Shown here one piece after another: positions 48,072 to 56,340 of a stretch of DNA of 64,000 nucleotides (position 1 is the stretch's first letter; the number at the start of each line of letters is the position of its first letter). Where the stretch lies: NCBI GenBank assembly GCA_910579285.1, contig CAJTTT010000005.1, positions 1 to 64,000 on the forward strand, in the 5' to 3' direction. A program made the translations under genes and the position numbers. Below the pieces are notes generated by a model that was not told the DNA's origin, searched no databases, and worked only from the letters and a program-made list of their open reading frames with translations. The stretch comes from an uncultured Lachnospiraceae bacterium (GTDB taxonomy: Bacteria; Bacillota; Clostridia; Lachnospirales; Lachnospiraceae).

Positions 48072-49331
48072 CTAATCTGTCTGCGACTCTTCCTCCGAAG
48101 CTTCTTCTTCCGAAGAGTCATCCACCGGCTCCGTTACGGTCGGCGCCAGTTTAACCGCCGATTCCTCAAGCTGCATATGAGCAAACAGCACCCATTTTTC
48201 ATCATTCTTTTTTATTGTAACATTTTTTTTAGCAATTTGTACCCCTTTTTCATTTAAAGTTGAGATAATTTTTCGCCACCGCTCCTCCAGCAGCATCTTC
48301 ATCTCCTCTTCTGTGTGCATTTTAGGCACAATTTCATATTCCTGCACCGTTCTTTTTCCGTAATACAGCGGCAGATAGAGATGATCCAGAAGCTGCACCT
48401 GCTTTTTCTCCTCGCTTGTATCATAAAAAGTATAGGGCACCTTTCTGAGACGGAAAGCGACCTCCCGTTCTCCCGTGCCGATTACCGGGATTTCAACAGC
48501 CTCCCCCGTATAGCATTTCTCATCGTAAGCTATTTCTTCCTCCAGTGTAAGATTTCGGTCATAAGCCAGGGTAATGTCCGCATCAGCCTCCACATACTGG
48601 TATTTGCGCACAGTGGTATCCTCGTTGTAGACGGGAACCGCGCCGCTCACCAGCACATCCCCTTTTTCCACGCTGTCCCCGCAGGCAACCTGCGGCACAC
48701 CGCTTCTTGTGATGATATAGGTCACCACACCCGCTTTCTCAGCCACCAAATCCATGCCCTGCCCGTCTTTGCCACTGTCTCTGTCGTCATAGACCGGCAT
48801 CTCGTTTTCTTTTATATGAATCACAAGCGTGGTTCCCCGAAGCTGTGCGGAGGTCCATGTTATCAGGTCATAATCTTCCCGCAGCGCCTGCTCCAATGTC
48901 CCAATCTCCAGCTCGCTCTTTTTCATGGCAGTATGTACGCCCCGCTCTTCCAGATAATCCATCAGCACATCTTCCGTCAGGGCAAAATTTCCCTCAATCC
49001 GAATATCCCAGATAAAGCGGGACGCCAGACACCAGAAGAGAATGCAGCACACAAGCCCCGCCACAAACAGCTTTCTTCTGCACATTTTTGACACAAAAAA
49101 AGGCAGGCCGTATTTACCAAGAACAGCCGCCCTCGTCCCTGTTTTTTTCAGAAGAGGCTTCAAGGCAAAAAAACCCGCTATGCTGATGCGCATCGTATGG
49201 TAATCGCCATGATCCTCTATATCCCAAACCAGGACATCGTGATTGCCGCAAAGATTTAAAAGACGCTCCACAGAATAGCCCCACACTTTAACGGTCACAT
49301 ACCCTCTTAAATACTGGATCCAATGAAGCAT
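48072..49331 (-). CDS. yqfD: Sporulation protein YqfD
   Basis: A 419-residue membrane protein with two to three helices near residues 90-110 and a large outer part. It matches YqfD by its opening (LRGYVTVKVWGYSVERLLNLC), by the beta-rich section AQLRGTTLVIHIKENEMP and by its position. In Bacillus, yqfD is read by sigma-E in the mother cell; the protein's exact function in spore formation is unresolved. The last 40 residues are acidic and disordered (DDSSEEEASEEESQTD). GGGGAAGA precedes the ATG. Confidence 0.9.
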   Translation of the reverse strand: MLHWIQYLRGYVTVKVWGYSVERLLNLCGNHDVLVWDIEDHGDYHTMRISIAGFFALKPLLKKTGTRAAVLGKYGLPFFVSKMCRRKLFVAGLVCCILFWCLASRFIWDIRIEGNFALTEDVLMDYLEERGVHTAMKKSELEIGTLEQALREDYDLITWTSAQLRGTTLVIHIKENEMPVYDDRDSGKDGQGMDLVAEKAGVVTYIITRSGVPQVACGDSVEKGDVLVSGAVPVYNEDTTVRKYQYVEADADITLAYDRNLTLEEEIAYDEKCYTGEAVEIPVIGTGEREVAFRLRKVPYTFYDTSEEKKQVQLLDHLYLPLYYGKRTVQEYEIVPKMHTEEEMKMLLEERWRKIISTLNEKGVQIAKKNVTIKKNDEKWVLFAHMQLEESAVKLAPTVTEPVDDSSEEEASEEESQTD

Positions 49332-49354
49332 ATATCTTCCCCTGCACTGTGCGC

Positions 49355-49654
49355 TCAGATATAGCGGAGCGCATCGATCTTTCCGCTGATTTTCATGTCT
49401 TCATTGGTATAATAGTCGATGGAAAGGCTGCTCCCCTCAAAGCAGATCTTAGCGTTCTTGCCCTGCAGCACAATAGACTCGGTGGTGTATTCCAATATCC
49501 CCTTATAATTTTCGATAAAAGCCTCACGATTCCCCGTAATCGTCACAATAGCCGCTCCCAGCATAGTATCCTTGGGCAGCTTCAGGGATTCCACGATCAG
49601 CTCCTTCGATCTGGTAAACGGCGAAAATGGTTGGCGTCTGTTCTCTCTTCTCAT
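49355..49654 (-). CDS. yqfC: Sporulation protein YqfC
   Basis: A 99-residue protein of the YqfC family, with LKLPKDTMLGAAIVTITGNREAFIENYKGI as the conserved core. Its role in sporulation is known only through regulation by sigma-E in Bacillus and its constant place before yqfD. Upstream, GGAATGAA and CATATAGT (14 bases apart) resemble a sigma-E promoter but lie too close to the annotated ATG to fit well, so start or promoter needs proof. No clear ribosome site is seen. Confidence 0.88.
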   Translation of the reverse strand: MRRENRRQPFSPFTRSKELIVESLKLPKDTMLGAAIVTITGNREAFIENYKGILEYTTESIVLQGKNAKICFEGSSLSIDYYTNEDMKISGKIDALRYI

Positions 49655-49708
49655 GTTATACTATATGTGCCCAACTGTGTATTCATTCCCATAAATGCCG
49701 CAGTCTGC

Positions 49709-49806
49709 GGAGAATGCCCGTACTTTGGGCATTCTCCTGCGTGAGACTTAGAACTTCTCCACGAAGCAGCCTCTGCTGTGAGTGGCTAGAAGTTCTTCTC
49801 ACGCTA
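49709..49806 (-). repeat. Two-hairpin 3'-UTR element, copy B3
   Basis: Begins on the minus strand with the TAG stop of rlmH (49804-49806). Outer stem TCTCACGC (49797-49804) with GCGTGAGA (49739-49746); inner AGAACTTCT/AGAAGTTCT and CCAC/GTGG with a CAGC/GCTG tip; second hairpin GGAGAATGCCC/GGGCATTCTCC (49709-49719, 49727-49737) is perfect over 11 bp. It separates rlmH from yqfC. Confidence 0.85.
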
Positions 49807-50283
49807 TTTGTGGTACGGTTCCCCGTTTATGATCCGAAACGCCCGGTAAATCTGCTCCAACAAAACAACCCGCATCAACTGGTGCGGGAATGTCATATCC
49901 GAGAAGCTGACCGGCAGATCGGCCCTCGCCTTTATCGCATGGTGCAGACCGAGAGAACCGCCGATCACAAAGGCTATATGTCCTACACCGCCTACTCCCA
50001 GCCGCTCTATCTTAGATGCAAAGGCTTCGGAAGTAAACTTTCGCCCTTCGATCTCCAGCGTCACCACATAGGCGCCTTCCGGCAAAAGCCTGAGGATGCG
50101 CTCCCCCTCCCTTTGCAGGATCTGCTCCCGTTGGATTTCCGAGGCTTTGTCCGGCGTTTTTTCATCGGCTGCTTCGAAAAGCTCCAGTTTACAGTAGCGT
50201 CCCAGCCGTTTTTCGTACTCGGACACCGCCTCGCGAAAAAACTTCTCCTTCAGTTTACCGACTGTGATTACCGTTATCTTCAT
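49804..50283 (-). CDS. rlmH: 23S rRNA (pseudouridine-1915-N3)-methyltransferase
   Basis: A SPOUT methyltransferase that modifies pseudouridine 1915 in helix 69 of 23S rRNA. The 159 residues have MKITVITVGKLKEKF at the start, the knot segment FVIGGSLGLH and the family end YRAFRIINGEPYHK. Its natural C-terminus is complete, so repeat B3 starts exactly after the gene, not inside it. The ATG at 50283 has AGGAA four bases upstream. It overlaps the preceding gene by 29 bases. Confidence 0.94.
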   Translation of the reverse strand: MKITVITVGKLKEKFFREAVSEYEKRLGRYCKLELFEAADEKTPDKASEIQREQILQREGERILRLLPEGAYVVTLEIEGRKFTSEAFASKIERLGVGGVGHIAFVIGGSLGLHHAIKARADLPVSFSDMTFPHQLMRVVLLEQIYRAFRIINGEPYHK

Positions 50284-50761
50284 ACATTTCCTGATAATAC
50301 CCGTCCACAAAATCGTCCACAAACGCCTCATCCAGATTCATAAATTTATCGTCAATGGCCGCCCGCATCCGCTCTGTGCGCCTGTAGTATTTTTCCTCCT
50401 CCGTCAGCTCCTCAAGCTGCTCTCCCTCTTCCACAATTTCTGCGTCTATGGCGAAACGATCCAGATTTTCCTGACACCACCTGGCAATCTCCGAGCGCAG
50501 GGAGTTCTCTGATTTCGCTTTTACCAAAAGCAGTTTGGAATCCCGCATGGACACAAAGCCAAACACGATAAAAAGAACAAACATCGCACCCATAACGCCG
50601 CAGACCAGATATTTGGTAATCCCCGCATTTCTGTAAATCGGTATTACATTGAAAAAAATCAGTAACACCGCAAGGAAACCTACTCCGCCGACCGCCAGAA
50701 GTGTGTATGCAGAGGATTTGTTATCCTCCGCCTTTGCTTCGCTGCTCTGATATTGGGGCAT
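50255..50761 (-). CDS. Two-TM membrane protein of unknown function
   Basis: A 168-residue protein. Two helices (about 22-42 and 52-73) follow a polar start, then a cytoplasmic acidic tail of about 90 residues (EEGEQLEELTEEEKYYRR). It has no known motif. It is cotranscribed with rlmH, whose start lies in its tail. The ATG at 50761 is preferred because AAGGAGG stands eight bases before it; a GTG two codons earlier is too close. A sigma-A promoter (50824-50852) precedes it. Confidence 0.72.
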   Translation of the reverse strand: MPQYQSSEAKAEDNKSSAYTLLAVGGVGFLAVLLIFFNVIPIYRNAGITKYLVCGVMGAMFVLFIVFGFVSMRDSKLLLVKAKSENSLRSEIARWCQENLDRFAIDAEIVEEGEQLEELTEEEKYYRRTERMRAAIDDKFMNLDEAFVDDFVDGYYQEMYEDNGNHSR

Positions 50762-50823
50762 AGACACACCCTCCTTATCTTACGAATTGGAAAATCTGCA
50801 CACAAAATCATCTGTACGGTTCT

Positions 50824-50852
50824 ATTTTATTATCCTTTTGTACAAATTGCAA
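50824..50852 (-). promoter_or_regulatory. Sigma-A promoter of the rlmH operon
   Basis: Minus-strand TTGCAA (50847-50852) and TAAAAT (50824-50829) are 17 bases apart, with RNA starting near 50817 and a leader of about 55 nt. Confidence 0.6.
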
Positions 50853-50863
50853 CTATTTTAACA

Positions 50864-50892
50864 ATACCGCCGGAAGATAATTCCAGCGGTAT
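50864..50892 (-). terminator. Terminator of the sugar cassette
   Basis: On the minus strand ATACCGCTGGAA pairs with TTCCGGCGGTAT (one T-G pair), followed by TGTTAAAATAG. The T-run is modest. Confidence 0.65.
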
Positions 50893-50903
50893 CGTCAGAT
50901 ACA

Positions 50904-51767
50904 TTATGCGTTTACAATGGCGAACATTTTCATCGCTTCTTTTACATTTTCTTTCATTGCATCCCGCGCCTTCATAGATATGGAGGAAAAGAACACAGGC
51001 TCATTTTGATCCAGAGAATGCAGATAGTTCACTGCCGCATTTCCGCCTGCCTTATCCATATAGGTAAAATAATTAATCTTCCTCACACCGGCCCGGATTG
51101 CCGCATGATAATCTTCCCGGCTCACCCCGGAGCCTCCGTGCATGACAATCGGGATATCATTCGTCATGGCACGCACATTTTTTACCACATCAAAATCCAG
51201 CTTCGGCGTGGACAGATAAATCCCGTGGGTCGTCCCAAAGGAGCAGGCAAGCGCATCGATTCCACTCACTCTCACGAACTCTTTTGCCTGCTGTGGATCT
51301 GTGTAAATCTTCGTGTCATCTCCATCGCTATCCCCTGCGCCGGATTCCCGTTTTCCCATGCTGCCAAGCTCCGCCTCCACAGACGCCCCGGTCTCAGTTG
51401 CCATTTCCACTACTTTTCTTGTATTTTTCAGATTTTCTTCATAAGGCAGAACCGAACCGTCATACATAACCCCGGTAAAGCCGATTCTCAACGCCTTCTC
51501 CAAATAGGAAAGTGTTTCACCGTGATCCAGATGGACGCAGACCGGTACAGCCGCTTTTTGGGCTTCCGCCACCATGACAGGTCCGATCAGATCCAGTGAA
51601 ACCCAGGACTCATGGCACTGTGCAAACTGCAGGATTACCGGCATATTTAATTCCTCGGCAGCCATAATCACAGCCTCAAGGCTCTCCAGATTGGCAGCGT
51701 TAAATGCGCCTACAGCAGTCTGCTTTTCCTCCGCGATTTTCAATATTTCTTTTAAAGTAACGAGCAT
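50904..51767 (-). CDS. Class II ketose-bisphosphate aldolase
   Basis: A 287-residue zinc-dependent aldolase of the FbaA/GatY/KbaY group. It splits a ketose 1,6-bisphosphate into dihydroxyacetone phosphate and an aldehyde. Zinc ligands are in HLDHGE, GTTHGIY and VMHGGSGV. The active-site loop (ESGAGDSDGDDTK) and SFGTTHG match tagatose-type enzymes, but sequence does not separate fructose from tagatose bisphosphate. GGAGGAGGAA stands before the ATG at 51767. With the PfkB kinase and the isomerase upstream it would form a complete route from a free sugar to triose phosphates. Confidence 0.9.
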   Translation of the reverse strand: MLVTLKEILKIAEEKQTAVGAFNAANLESLEAVIMAAEELNMPVILQFAQCHESWVSLDLIGPVMVAEAQKAAVPVCVHLDHGETLSYLEKALRIGFTGVMYDGSVLPYEENLKNTRKVVEMATETGASVEAELGSMGKRESGAGDSDGDDTKIYTDPQQAKEFVRVSGIDALACSFGTTHGIYLSTPKLDFDVVKNVRAMTNDIPIVMHGGSGVSREDYHAAIRAGVRKINYFTYMDKAGGNAAVNYLHSLDQNEPVFFSSISMKARDAMKENVKEAMKMFAIVNA

Positions 51768-51791
51768 TGTTCCTCCTCCCATCTAAATCTG

Positions 51792-52931
51792 TCATATCCG
51801 CATTTTGTTATCAACCGTTTTTTTCCAGCCGTTCCCGATCTTGCACTCCAGCCTGGCAAACGGTTCTAAACCACTCAATGCATCGTAAGCCGTTACACAC
51901 GAAGCGCCGGCCGCCGCTGCCAGATGCATGGACATTTCCGGGGTGTACCCATCCAACACTGCAGTCAGGAACGCTGCAATGCTGGTATCTCCCGCGCCGG
52001 TGCCTGACAGCACCCGTTCAGGAACATAGCTTCTTTCAAACCCGCTTAGGTCCGCCCACTGTTGTGCATCAAGCTCCAGCTTTTCACCGATTTTTTCCAG
52101 TGTCTGTATGCCGCCGGTTTGATAATAAATTCCCGGCGCACCGCATTTAATCAGCAGTATTTTCGCACCAAGTTCCATACATCGGTCCGCAAGAGGCTTC
52201 ACGTCCTTTTCTATATCCAGTATCTCTGTGATATCCCGGCCATCCGCTTTCTTCTGCCAGAAGAAAAACTTTTCATGGTCCAGCATAAAGCACAGTTCCT
52301 CCACACTCGGCACAAGAATATCCACATCCGGAATCACTTTCTCCAAAATGTGTGCCCAGTCTGCGCCGCCGGCTTCTGAATCCGGGTCAATGGCAGCAAA
52401 ATCCAGCGATGTGGCAGCCCCATATTCCTTTGCCCGTTTCATCAGCTTTATCAACTCCGCACCCTCATTTTCGTACATAGCTCTCATCAAGGGTGGATAG
52501 CCGAAATGGAACAGCGCGGCTTCCTCCAGCTCATTCTGCGGAATATCCTCTGCCCGAAAGCTGTCGTTTGCTCCCGGATTGTGGAGAAATACCCGGTCAA
52601 TTCCGGGTACGGCAAGTACAACCGAATAAGACGTAGATTCCTGCTTCGATATCAGCATCCTGCTCTCTGCATCATATGATTTCAGCACATTGCAGACCAT
52701 TTCCCCAAAGGGGTCGCCGCCAATCTTTCCCATCAGGGAAACATCTGCTCCAAAAAACTTCATGGCAAGTCCCGTATTGGCTACGGCGCCGCCTGTATGT
52801 ACATCCGCCCGTCCCACATTTACCAGCTTGCCCGGAGTCAGAATGTCCCCGAATTGTGCCGCCTTTTTTCCCGAAAATACGGGGGTTATGTCCAGACATA
52901 TATGTCCTGCCACAATTACTTTCTTTTTCAA
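51792..52931 (-). CDS. PfkB-family carbohydrate kinase
   Basis: A 379-residue sugar kinase of the ribokinase/PfkB family. It has GGAVANTGLA near residue 48, KIGGDPFG near 70, and the GAGD anion hole with the catalytic Asp in SGTGAGDTS near residue 322. It is some 60 residues longer than most members, with an insert between about 175 and 235 that includes a Phe/Lys-rich stretch. The substrate cannot be told; by context it is the product of the isomerase. The start is TTG at 52931, seven bases after GGGGAGG. It ends 24 bases before the aldolase gene. Confidence 0.88.
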   Translation of the reverse strand: MKKKVIVAGHICLDITPVFSGKKAAQFGDILTPGKLVNVGRADVHTGGAVANTGLAMKFFGADVSLMGKIGGDPFGEMVCNVLKSYDAESRMLISKQESTSYSVVLAVPGIDRVFLHNPGANDSFRAEDIPQNELEEAALFHFGYPPLMRAMYENEGAELIKLMKRAKEYGAATSLDFAAIDPDSEAGGADWAHILEKVIPDVDILVPSVEELCFMLDHEKFFFWQKKADGRDITEILDIEKDVKPLADRCMELGAKILLIKCGAPGIYYQTGGIQTLEKIGEKLELDAQQWADLSGFERSYVPERVLSGTGAGDTSIAAFLTAVLDGYTPEMSMHLAAAAGASCVTAYDALSGLEPFARLECKIGNGWKKTVDNKMRI

Positions 52932-52948
52932 CGGCCTTCCTCCCCGAA

Positions 52949-53983
52949 TCAGTCAATTCCCATCAGCAGATTCATAACATACATTTCCAGACCTTCAAAA
53001 TCACGCTTTTCCACCAATTCTTTCTGCAGCGCATAGTCAAACCGATCCACTTTATCCTCCAGCGCTTTGAAAATTTTCAAGCTGTTCTCCAGATGCTTAT
53101 AGCTGTCCTCATCTCTCGTTGTCCGCATGGCCTTCACATCCAGTCCCACATACTCACCGTGATCGCCATATCCGTTCTCTTTGAGTACCTTCACCTGGTT
53201 AAAAGCCGCGCGCAGATTCTCCACGCCAAAAGACTTGTCCTGATCGTATTTAATTCCATTCTGGTCATTCAGATGTACAGTCATCAGCTTACCCATTGCC
53301 AGGGCAAAACCAATTTCATGCGCAGGGTCTAATCCTGCCAGAATAGCGTGTGCGCTTTCCAGATTGCCGCCGACTCTCGAGGGATCAATGGTTGCTGCCG
53401 AAATCGCCATCACATGTCCCATAGTGCCGCAGATACTTCTGTCAATCGGCTCATTGGGCTTCGGCTCTATACAGATGCGGATTTTCGGATCATATTCCAA
53501 CATTTTGTTTATGGCTTCAATCAACATTTTTGTCGCCCAGACGGGAGATTTTGATTCCGCACACAAAGTACCCTCCCTTGCAAGCCAGAGAACTACCATG
53601 CTGCATCCCAGCTCGTTGGCAATGTCAATGGATCGGTAAGCTCTCCACATCGCATACTCCCGGTCTTTCTCTGAGGTGCTCATAAAGCCGCCGTCAGCAG
53701 TGTGCTCATCCATCCAGAGACGGGGCGCTACAAACTCCGCCGCCAGATTGTACTTGTCTAAGGTTTTCTTTAATTCGCGAGCCTTCTCTTTGATCTCTTC
53801 TTCCGTATAATCATTGATGTTCGGCACCGCGTCATCATCGTGGAACTGGATTGCGGAAAATCCCATCTCAGCAAACTTTTTAAACTTTTCCTCCACGGGA
53901 ATATCCGCCCTTGTTGCCGGACCATAGGAATCCGCTCCCGTATGCACATTCCACGGACCCACTGAAAATCTGAATTTGCTCAT
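52949..53983 (-). CDS. Xylose-isomerase-like sugar isomerase
   Basis: A 344-residue TIM-barrel related to xylose isomerase. IEPKPNEP carries the metal-ligand Glu and the catalytic Lys known from XylA, ESAHAILAG has the next Glu and His, and HLNDQNG the last Asp. The start (FSVGPWNVHTGADSYG) and short length differ from genuine XylA of about 390-440 residues, so the sugar may not be xylose. GAGAGG stands before the ATG. It heads the operon with kinase and aldolase and faces the AraC regulator across 218 bases. Confidence 0.82.
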   Translation of the reverse strand: MSKFRFSVGPWNVHTGADSYGPATRADIPVEEKFKKFAEMGFSAIQFHDDDAVPNINDYTEEEIKEKARELKKTLDKYNLAAEFVAPRLWMDEHTADGGFMSTSEKDREYAMWRAYRSIDIANELGCSMVVLWLAREGTLCAESKSPVWATKMLIEAINKMLEYDPKIRICIEPKPNEPIDRSICGTMGHVMAISAATIDPSRVGGNLESAHAILAGLDPAHEIGFALAMGKLMTVHLNDQNGIKYDQDKSFGVENLRAAFNQVKVLKENGYGDHGEYVGLDVKAMRTTRDEDSYKHLENSLKIFKALEDKVDRFDYALQKELVEKRDFEGLEMYVMNLLMGID

Positions 53984-54108
53984 CTTGTTTCCTCTCTTTC
54001 TTTTATTTGCCGGAATCCTTTTATGATACCGTGCAGTTTACAGGTTTTTCTTAATATATTTATACTATTTATATCAAATCCAAAAGTGATAATCTTGCGA
54101 TTTTATAC

Positions 54109-54137
54109 TTGTCTTATTGTTATTTCCTATCTATACT
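54109..54137 (+). promoter_or_regulatory. Promoter of the AraC regulator gene
   Basis: TTGTCT (54109-54114) and TATACT (54132-54137) are 17 bases apart. On the other strand a weak -10 (TATCAT, 54023-54028) without a good -35 fits a promoter that the AraC protein activates. Confidence 0.55.
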
Positions 54138-54201
54138 TAATGGTAAAGGATCGCAGTAAAGCAGCCATTGTCAGTAAAGCATTCGAAAAGGAGCTTCTAT
54201 C

Positions 54202-55146
54202 ATGGGGACACAAAAAGAATGGGAAATCGTTCGACATACGACTATGAATAATCTGGAAATTTTTATGGTTGAAATGACGGCACGCACTCCTCACGGCCAT
54301 GATGATCTGGAAATCGGCGTTCTGCTTGACGGAAATCTTCGTCTGTATTTGGAACACGAACAGTATGAATTGAAAAAAGGAGATATTTATCTGATCAATC
54401 AGCATCAAGTACATTCGTTCTGGAACGCGGGAGAGAAAAACCTGATTCTCGCATTTCAGATTCCTACAGACTTTTACCGCAGATTGAATTACCAGCTTAC
54501 CTACCTTCATTTTGAGAGCAATGTCATTCGCAGCGGGCATCTGTATGCCTGTCTGACAAAGCAGTTACAATCCTGTGCAGGAATTTATTTTAGCACACAG
54601 AATTTCCGGGAACTGGAATGTTCCTCCATTATCCTGCATATCCTGCATCTGCTTTTGGAGTGCTGCCCTTACACCATTGCCAGTGAGCGGGAATACCGCA
54701 CCGCCCAAAACAGTTCTCTGCGCATCAACCGTATCACCGAATATATCGCGCAGCACCACCAGGAGCTGGTTTCTCTGGAAGACATTGCCGAGATGGAACA
54801 GATCACACCCTGTCACGCCTCCCATTTTATTCGAAAAACACTGGGCATCTCTTTTCAGGAATATTTGAATGATATTCGCTTTGACCATGCACTGCGCCTC
54901 CTGTCGCAGACAGATCTCAGTCTTTTGGATATCTGTCTGGAATGTGGATTTTCAAGCAGCCGCTATCTGAATCAAATGTTTGATAAAAATTATGGATGCA
55001 GTGCAAAAGAATATCGGATGTCATTGAAAAAAAAGAAACTGCCAAGCAGACAGGAACAGACGCTCCCGGTTTCTAATATCCAGAAGCGCTATTCCTTTGA
55101 GATGTCTTCCTTTTTATTTCACTTTAATAATTCTCTGATGCCCTGA
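54202..55146 (+). CDS. AraC-family regulator with cupin sensor
   Basis: A 314-residue regulator. Residues about 20-110 form a cupin (HGHDDLEIGVLLDG and LINQHQVHSFWNAGEKN) that would bind a sugar. Residues about 180-280 hold two helix-turn-helix units, EDIAEMEQITPCHASHFIRKT and LLDICLECGFSSSRYLNQMF. It is divergent from the isomerase-kinase-aldolase genes and most likely controls them. AAAGGAG stands eight bases before the ATG. Its last 28 bases overlap the end of the converging MORN gene at 55119. Confidence 0.88.
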   Translation: MGTQKEWEIVRHTTMNNLEIFMVEMTARTPHGHDDLEIGVLLDGNLRLYLEHEQYELKKGDIYLINQHQVHSFWNAGEKNLILAFQIPTDFYRRLNYQLTYLHFESNVIRSGHLYACLTKQLQSCAGIYFSTQNFRELECSSIILHILHLLLECCPYTIASEREYRTAQNSSLRINRITEYIAQHHQELVSLEDIAEMEQITPCHASHFIRKTLGISFQEYLNDIRFDHALRLLSQTDLSLLDICLECGFSSSRYLNQMFDKNYGCSAKEYRMSLKKKKLPSRQEQTLPVSNIQKRYSFEMSSFLFHFNNSLMP

Positions 55147-56183
55147 TTCTTATTTTCGGACTTATCTATGTCCAGGCAGACGGAATGGTCGTCCCTGTAA
55201 CGCCACACAGAGCACTCGCCTATGGCGCTCATATCCCGCCACAGTTTGAATACGCCTTCCTCGGCGATGCCGTCCCACTCCTGCACATTGCCGATATAGT
55301 CCACGGTATTGGCATACAGATCCCCGTCGTAAAGGCCGTTCCTAAAAGAACCCACCACATTCTGCAAAATCCTGCCCTGTGTCGGTGCAAGCTTTGAGAT
55401 GTCCACATCATAGTGTTCCGCCCCCTGACCGTTAGGCAGATTGCCGGCCCACTCCCCGGAATAGCTGTGGGACATATAAATTCCCATAGCGTTCGTCTTG
55501 TTCTTCTGGTTGATGTAGAATCGGAACCAGGTGCCCTTGCCGTTTCTCACCCCGTGGCTCCACTCTCCGAAATAGTAGCTGTTCTTTTCATAGATGGCAA
55601 GCCCTGTGCCGTGGGGTTTTCCTTCGCTGTTTACGTCGCCCTGGTAATAGTAATCCCCGCTTCCTTCAAGCCCTTTGGAGAGCTTCACATAGCGTTTCAG
55701 ATGGGCCAGATCCCAGATGGCCTCCTGGTTGTTGTCCGCAAAAAAGGGATAGGCCTCCTTTAAAATATATTCCTTCGTGTACGCCTCATCGTTCTCGTCC
55801 TCGATATCTACTACGATGGCCGTTTTCTCATTGTCGGCAGAAACCAGCTCTTCCTCGTCCTCTTCCTCTGGCTCCTCTTCCTCCTCGGTTTCTTCGGGCA
55901 GCGGCTCAACTGCCGCAGGCTCCTCCTCTTCCAGAACCTGTTCTTCCAGATCCTGCTGTTCTTTTGCGTAATCTGTAATGCTCTGCTGGAGATCCTGGTC
56001 CGTCTTATCCTCGCTGTTCTTCCGATTGCTGGCCACTATGGTGAGCAGCACGAGAATGCAGATCAGAAGAACGGCAATCACTCCCAGAAGAATTTTCGTC
56101 ATTATGGGTTTTTGCAGAAAACTCTGTTCCTCCTCTTCCCGTTCTCTCCCCTTTTTTTCATTGTCTGGATCAGTCAATTTCAT
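55119..56183 (-). CDS. Membrane-anchored MORN-repeat protein
   Basis: A 354-residue protein. A membrane helix (about 29-49) follows a charged N-terminus. Next comes a very acidic linker (residues 80-115, almost only Glu/Asp/Pro). The C-terminal 180 residues have at least three MORN-like repeats (YYYQGDVNSEGKPHGTGLAI, YYFGEWSHGVRNGKGTWF, YSGEWAGNLPNGQGAEHY). MORN repeats bind lipids or proteins and appear in bacteria in surface or signalling proteins. No partner is evident. It overlaps the end of the AraC gene. Confidence 0.82.
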   Translation of the reverse strand: MKLTDPDNEKKGREREEEEQSFLQKPIMTKILLGVIAVLLICILVLLTIVASNRKNSEDKTDQDLQQSITDYAKEQQDLEEQVLEEEEPAAVEPLPEETEEEEEPEEEDEEELVSADNEKTAIVVDIEDENDEAYTKEYILKEAYPFFADNNQEAIWDLAHLKRYVKLSKGLEGSGDYYYQGDVNSEGKPHGTGLAIYEKNSYYFGEWSHGVRNGKGTWFRFYINQKNKTNAMGIYMSHSYSGEWAGNLPNGQGAEHYDVDISKLAPTQGRILQNVVGSFRNGLYDGDLYANTVDYIGNVQEWDGIAEEGVFKLWRDMSAIGECSVWRYRDDHSVCLDIDKSENKNQGIRELLK

Positions 56184-56289
56184 ATATTCTCCACACCTTT
56201 CTGTCTTTGGCGGCCTGTTTTCCTGTTCTGCCTACCATCATAACGGATATTCTTAAAGATTCTGTGTCGCAAATTATTAAGAATTCCTT

Positions 56290-56327
56290 AGAAAAAATCT
56301 GCCCGTCACGTTCCGACAGGCAGATTT
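56290..56327 (-). terminator. Terminator of nfnAB
   Basis: Minus-strand AAATCTGCC pairs with GGCAGATTT over nine bases (with an inner GTC/GAC), followed by TTTTTTC. It lies 14 bases after the nfnB stop. Confidence 0.85.
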
Positions 56328-56340
56328 CATAGCACAGTCT

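Noticed and set aside
49655..49690. Sigma-E promoter before yqfC
   Set aside because: GGAATGAA and CATATAGT fit loosely but would place the RNA start at or inside the start codon; not solid enough for a feature.
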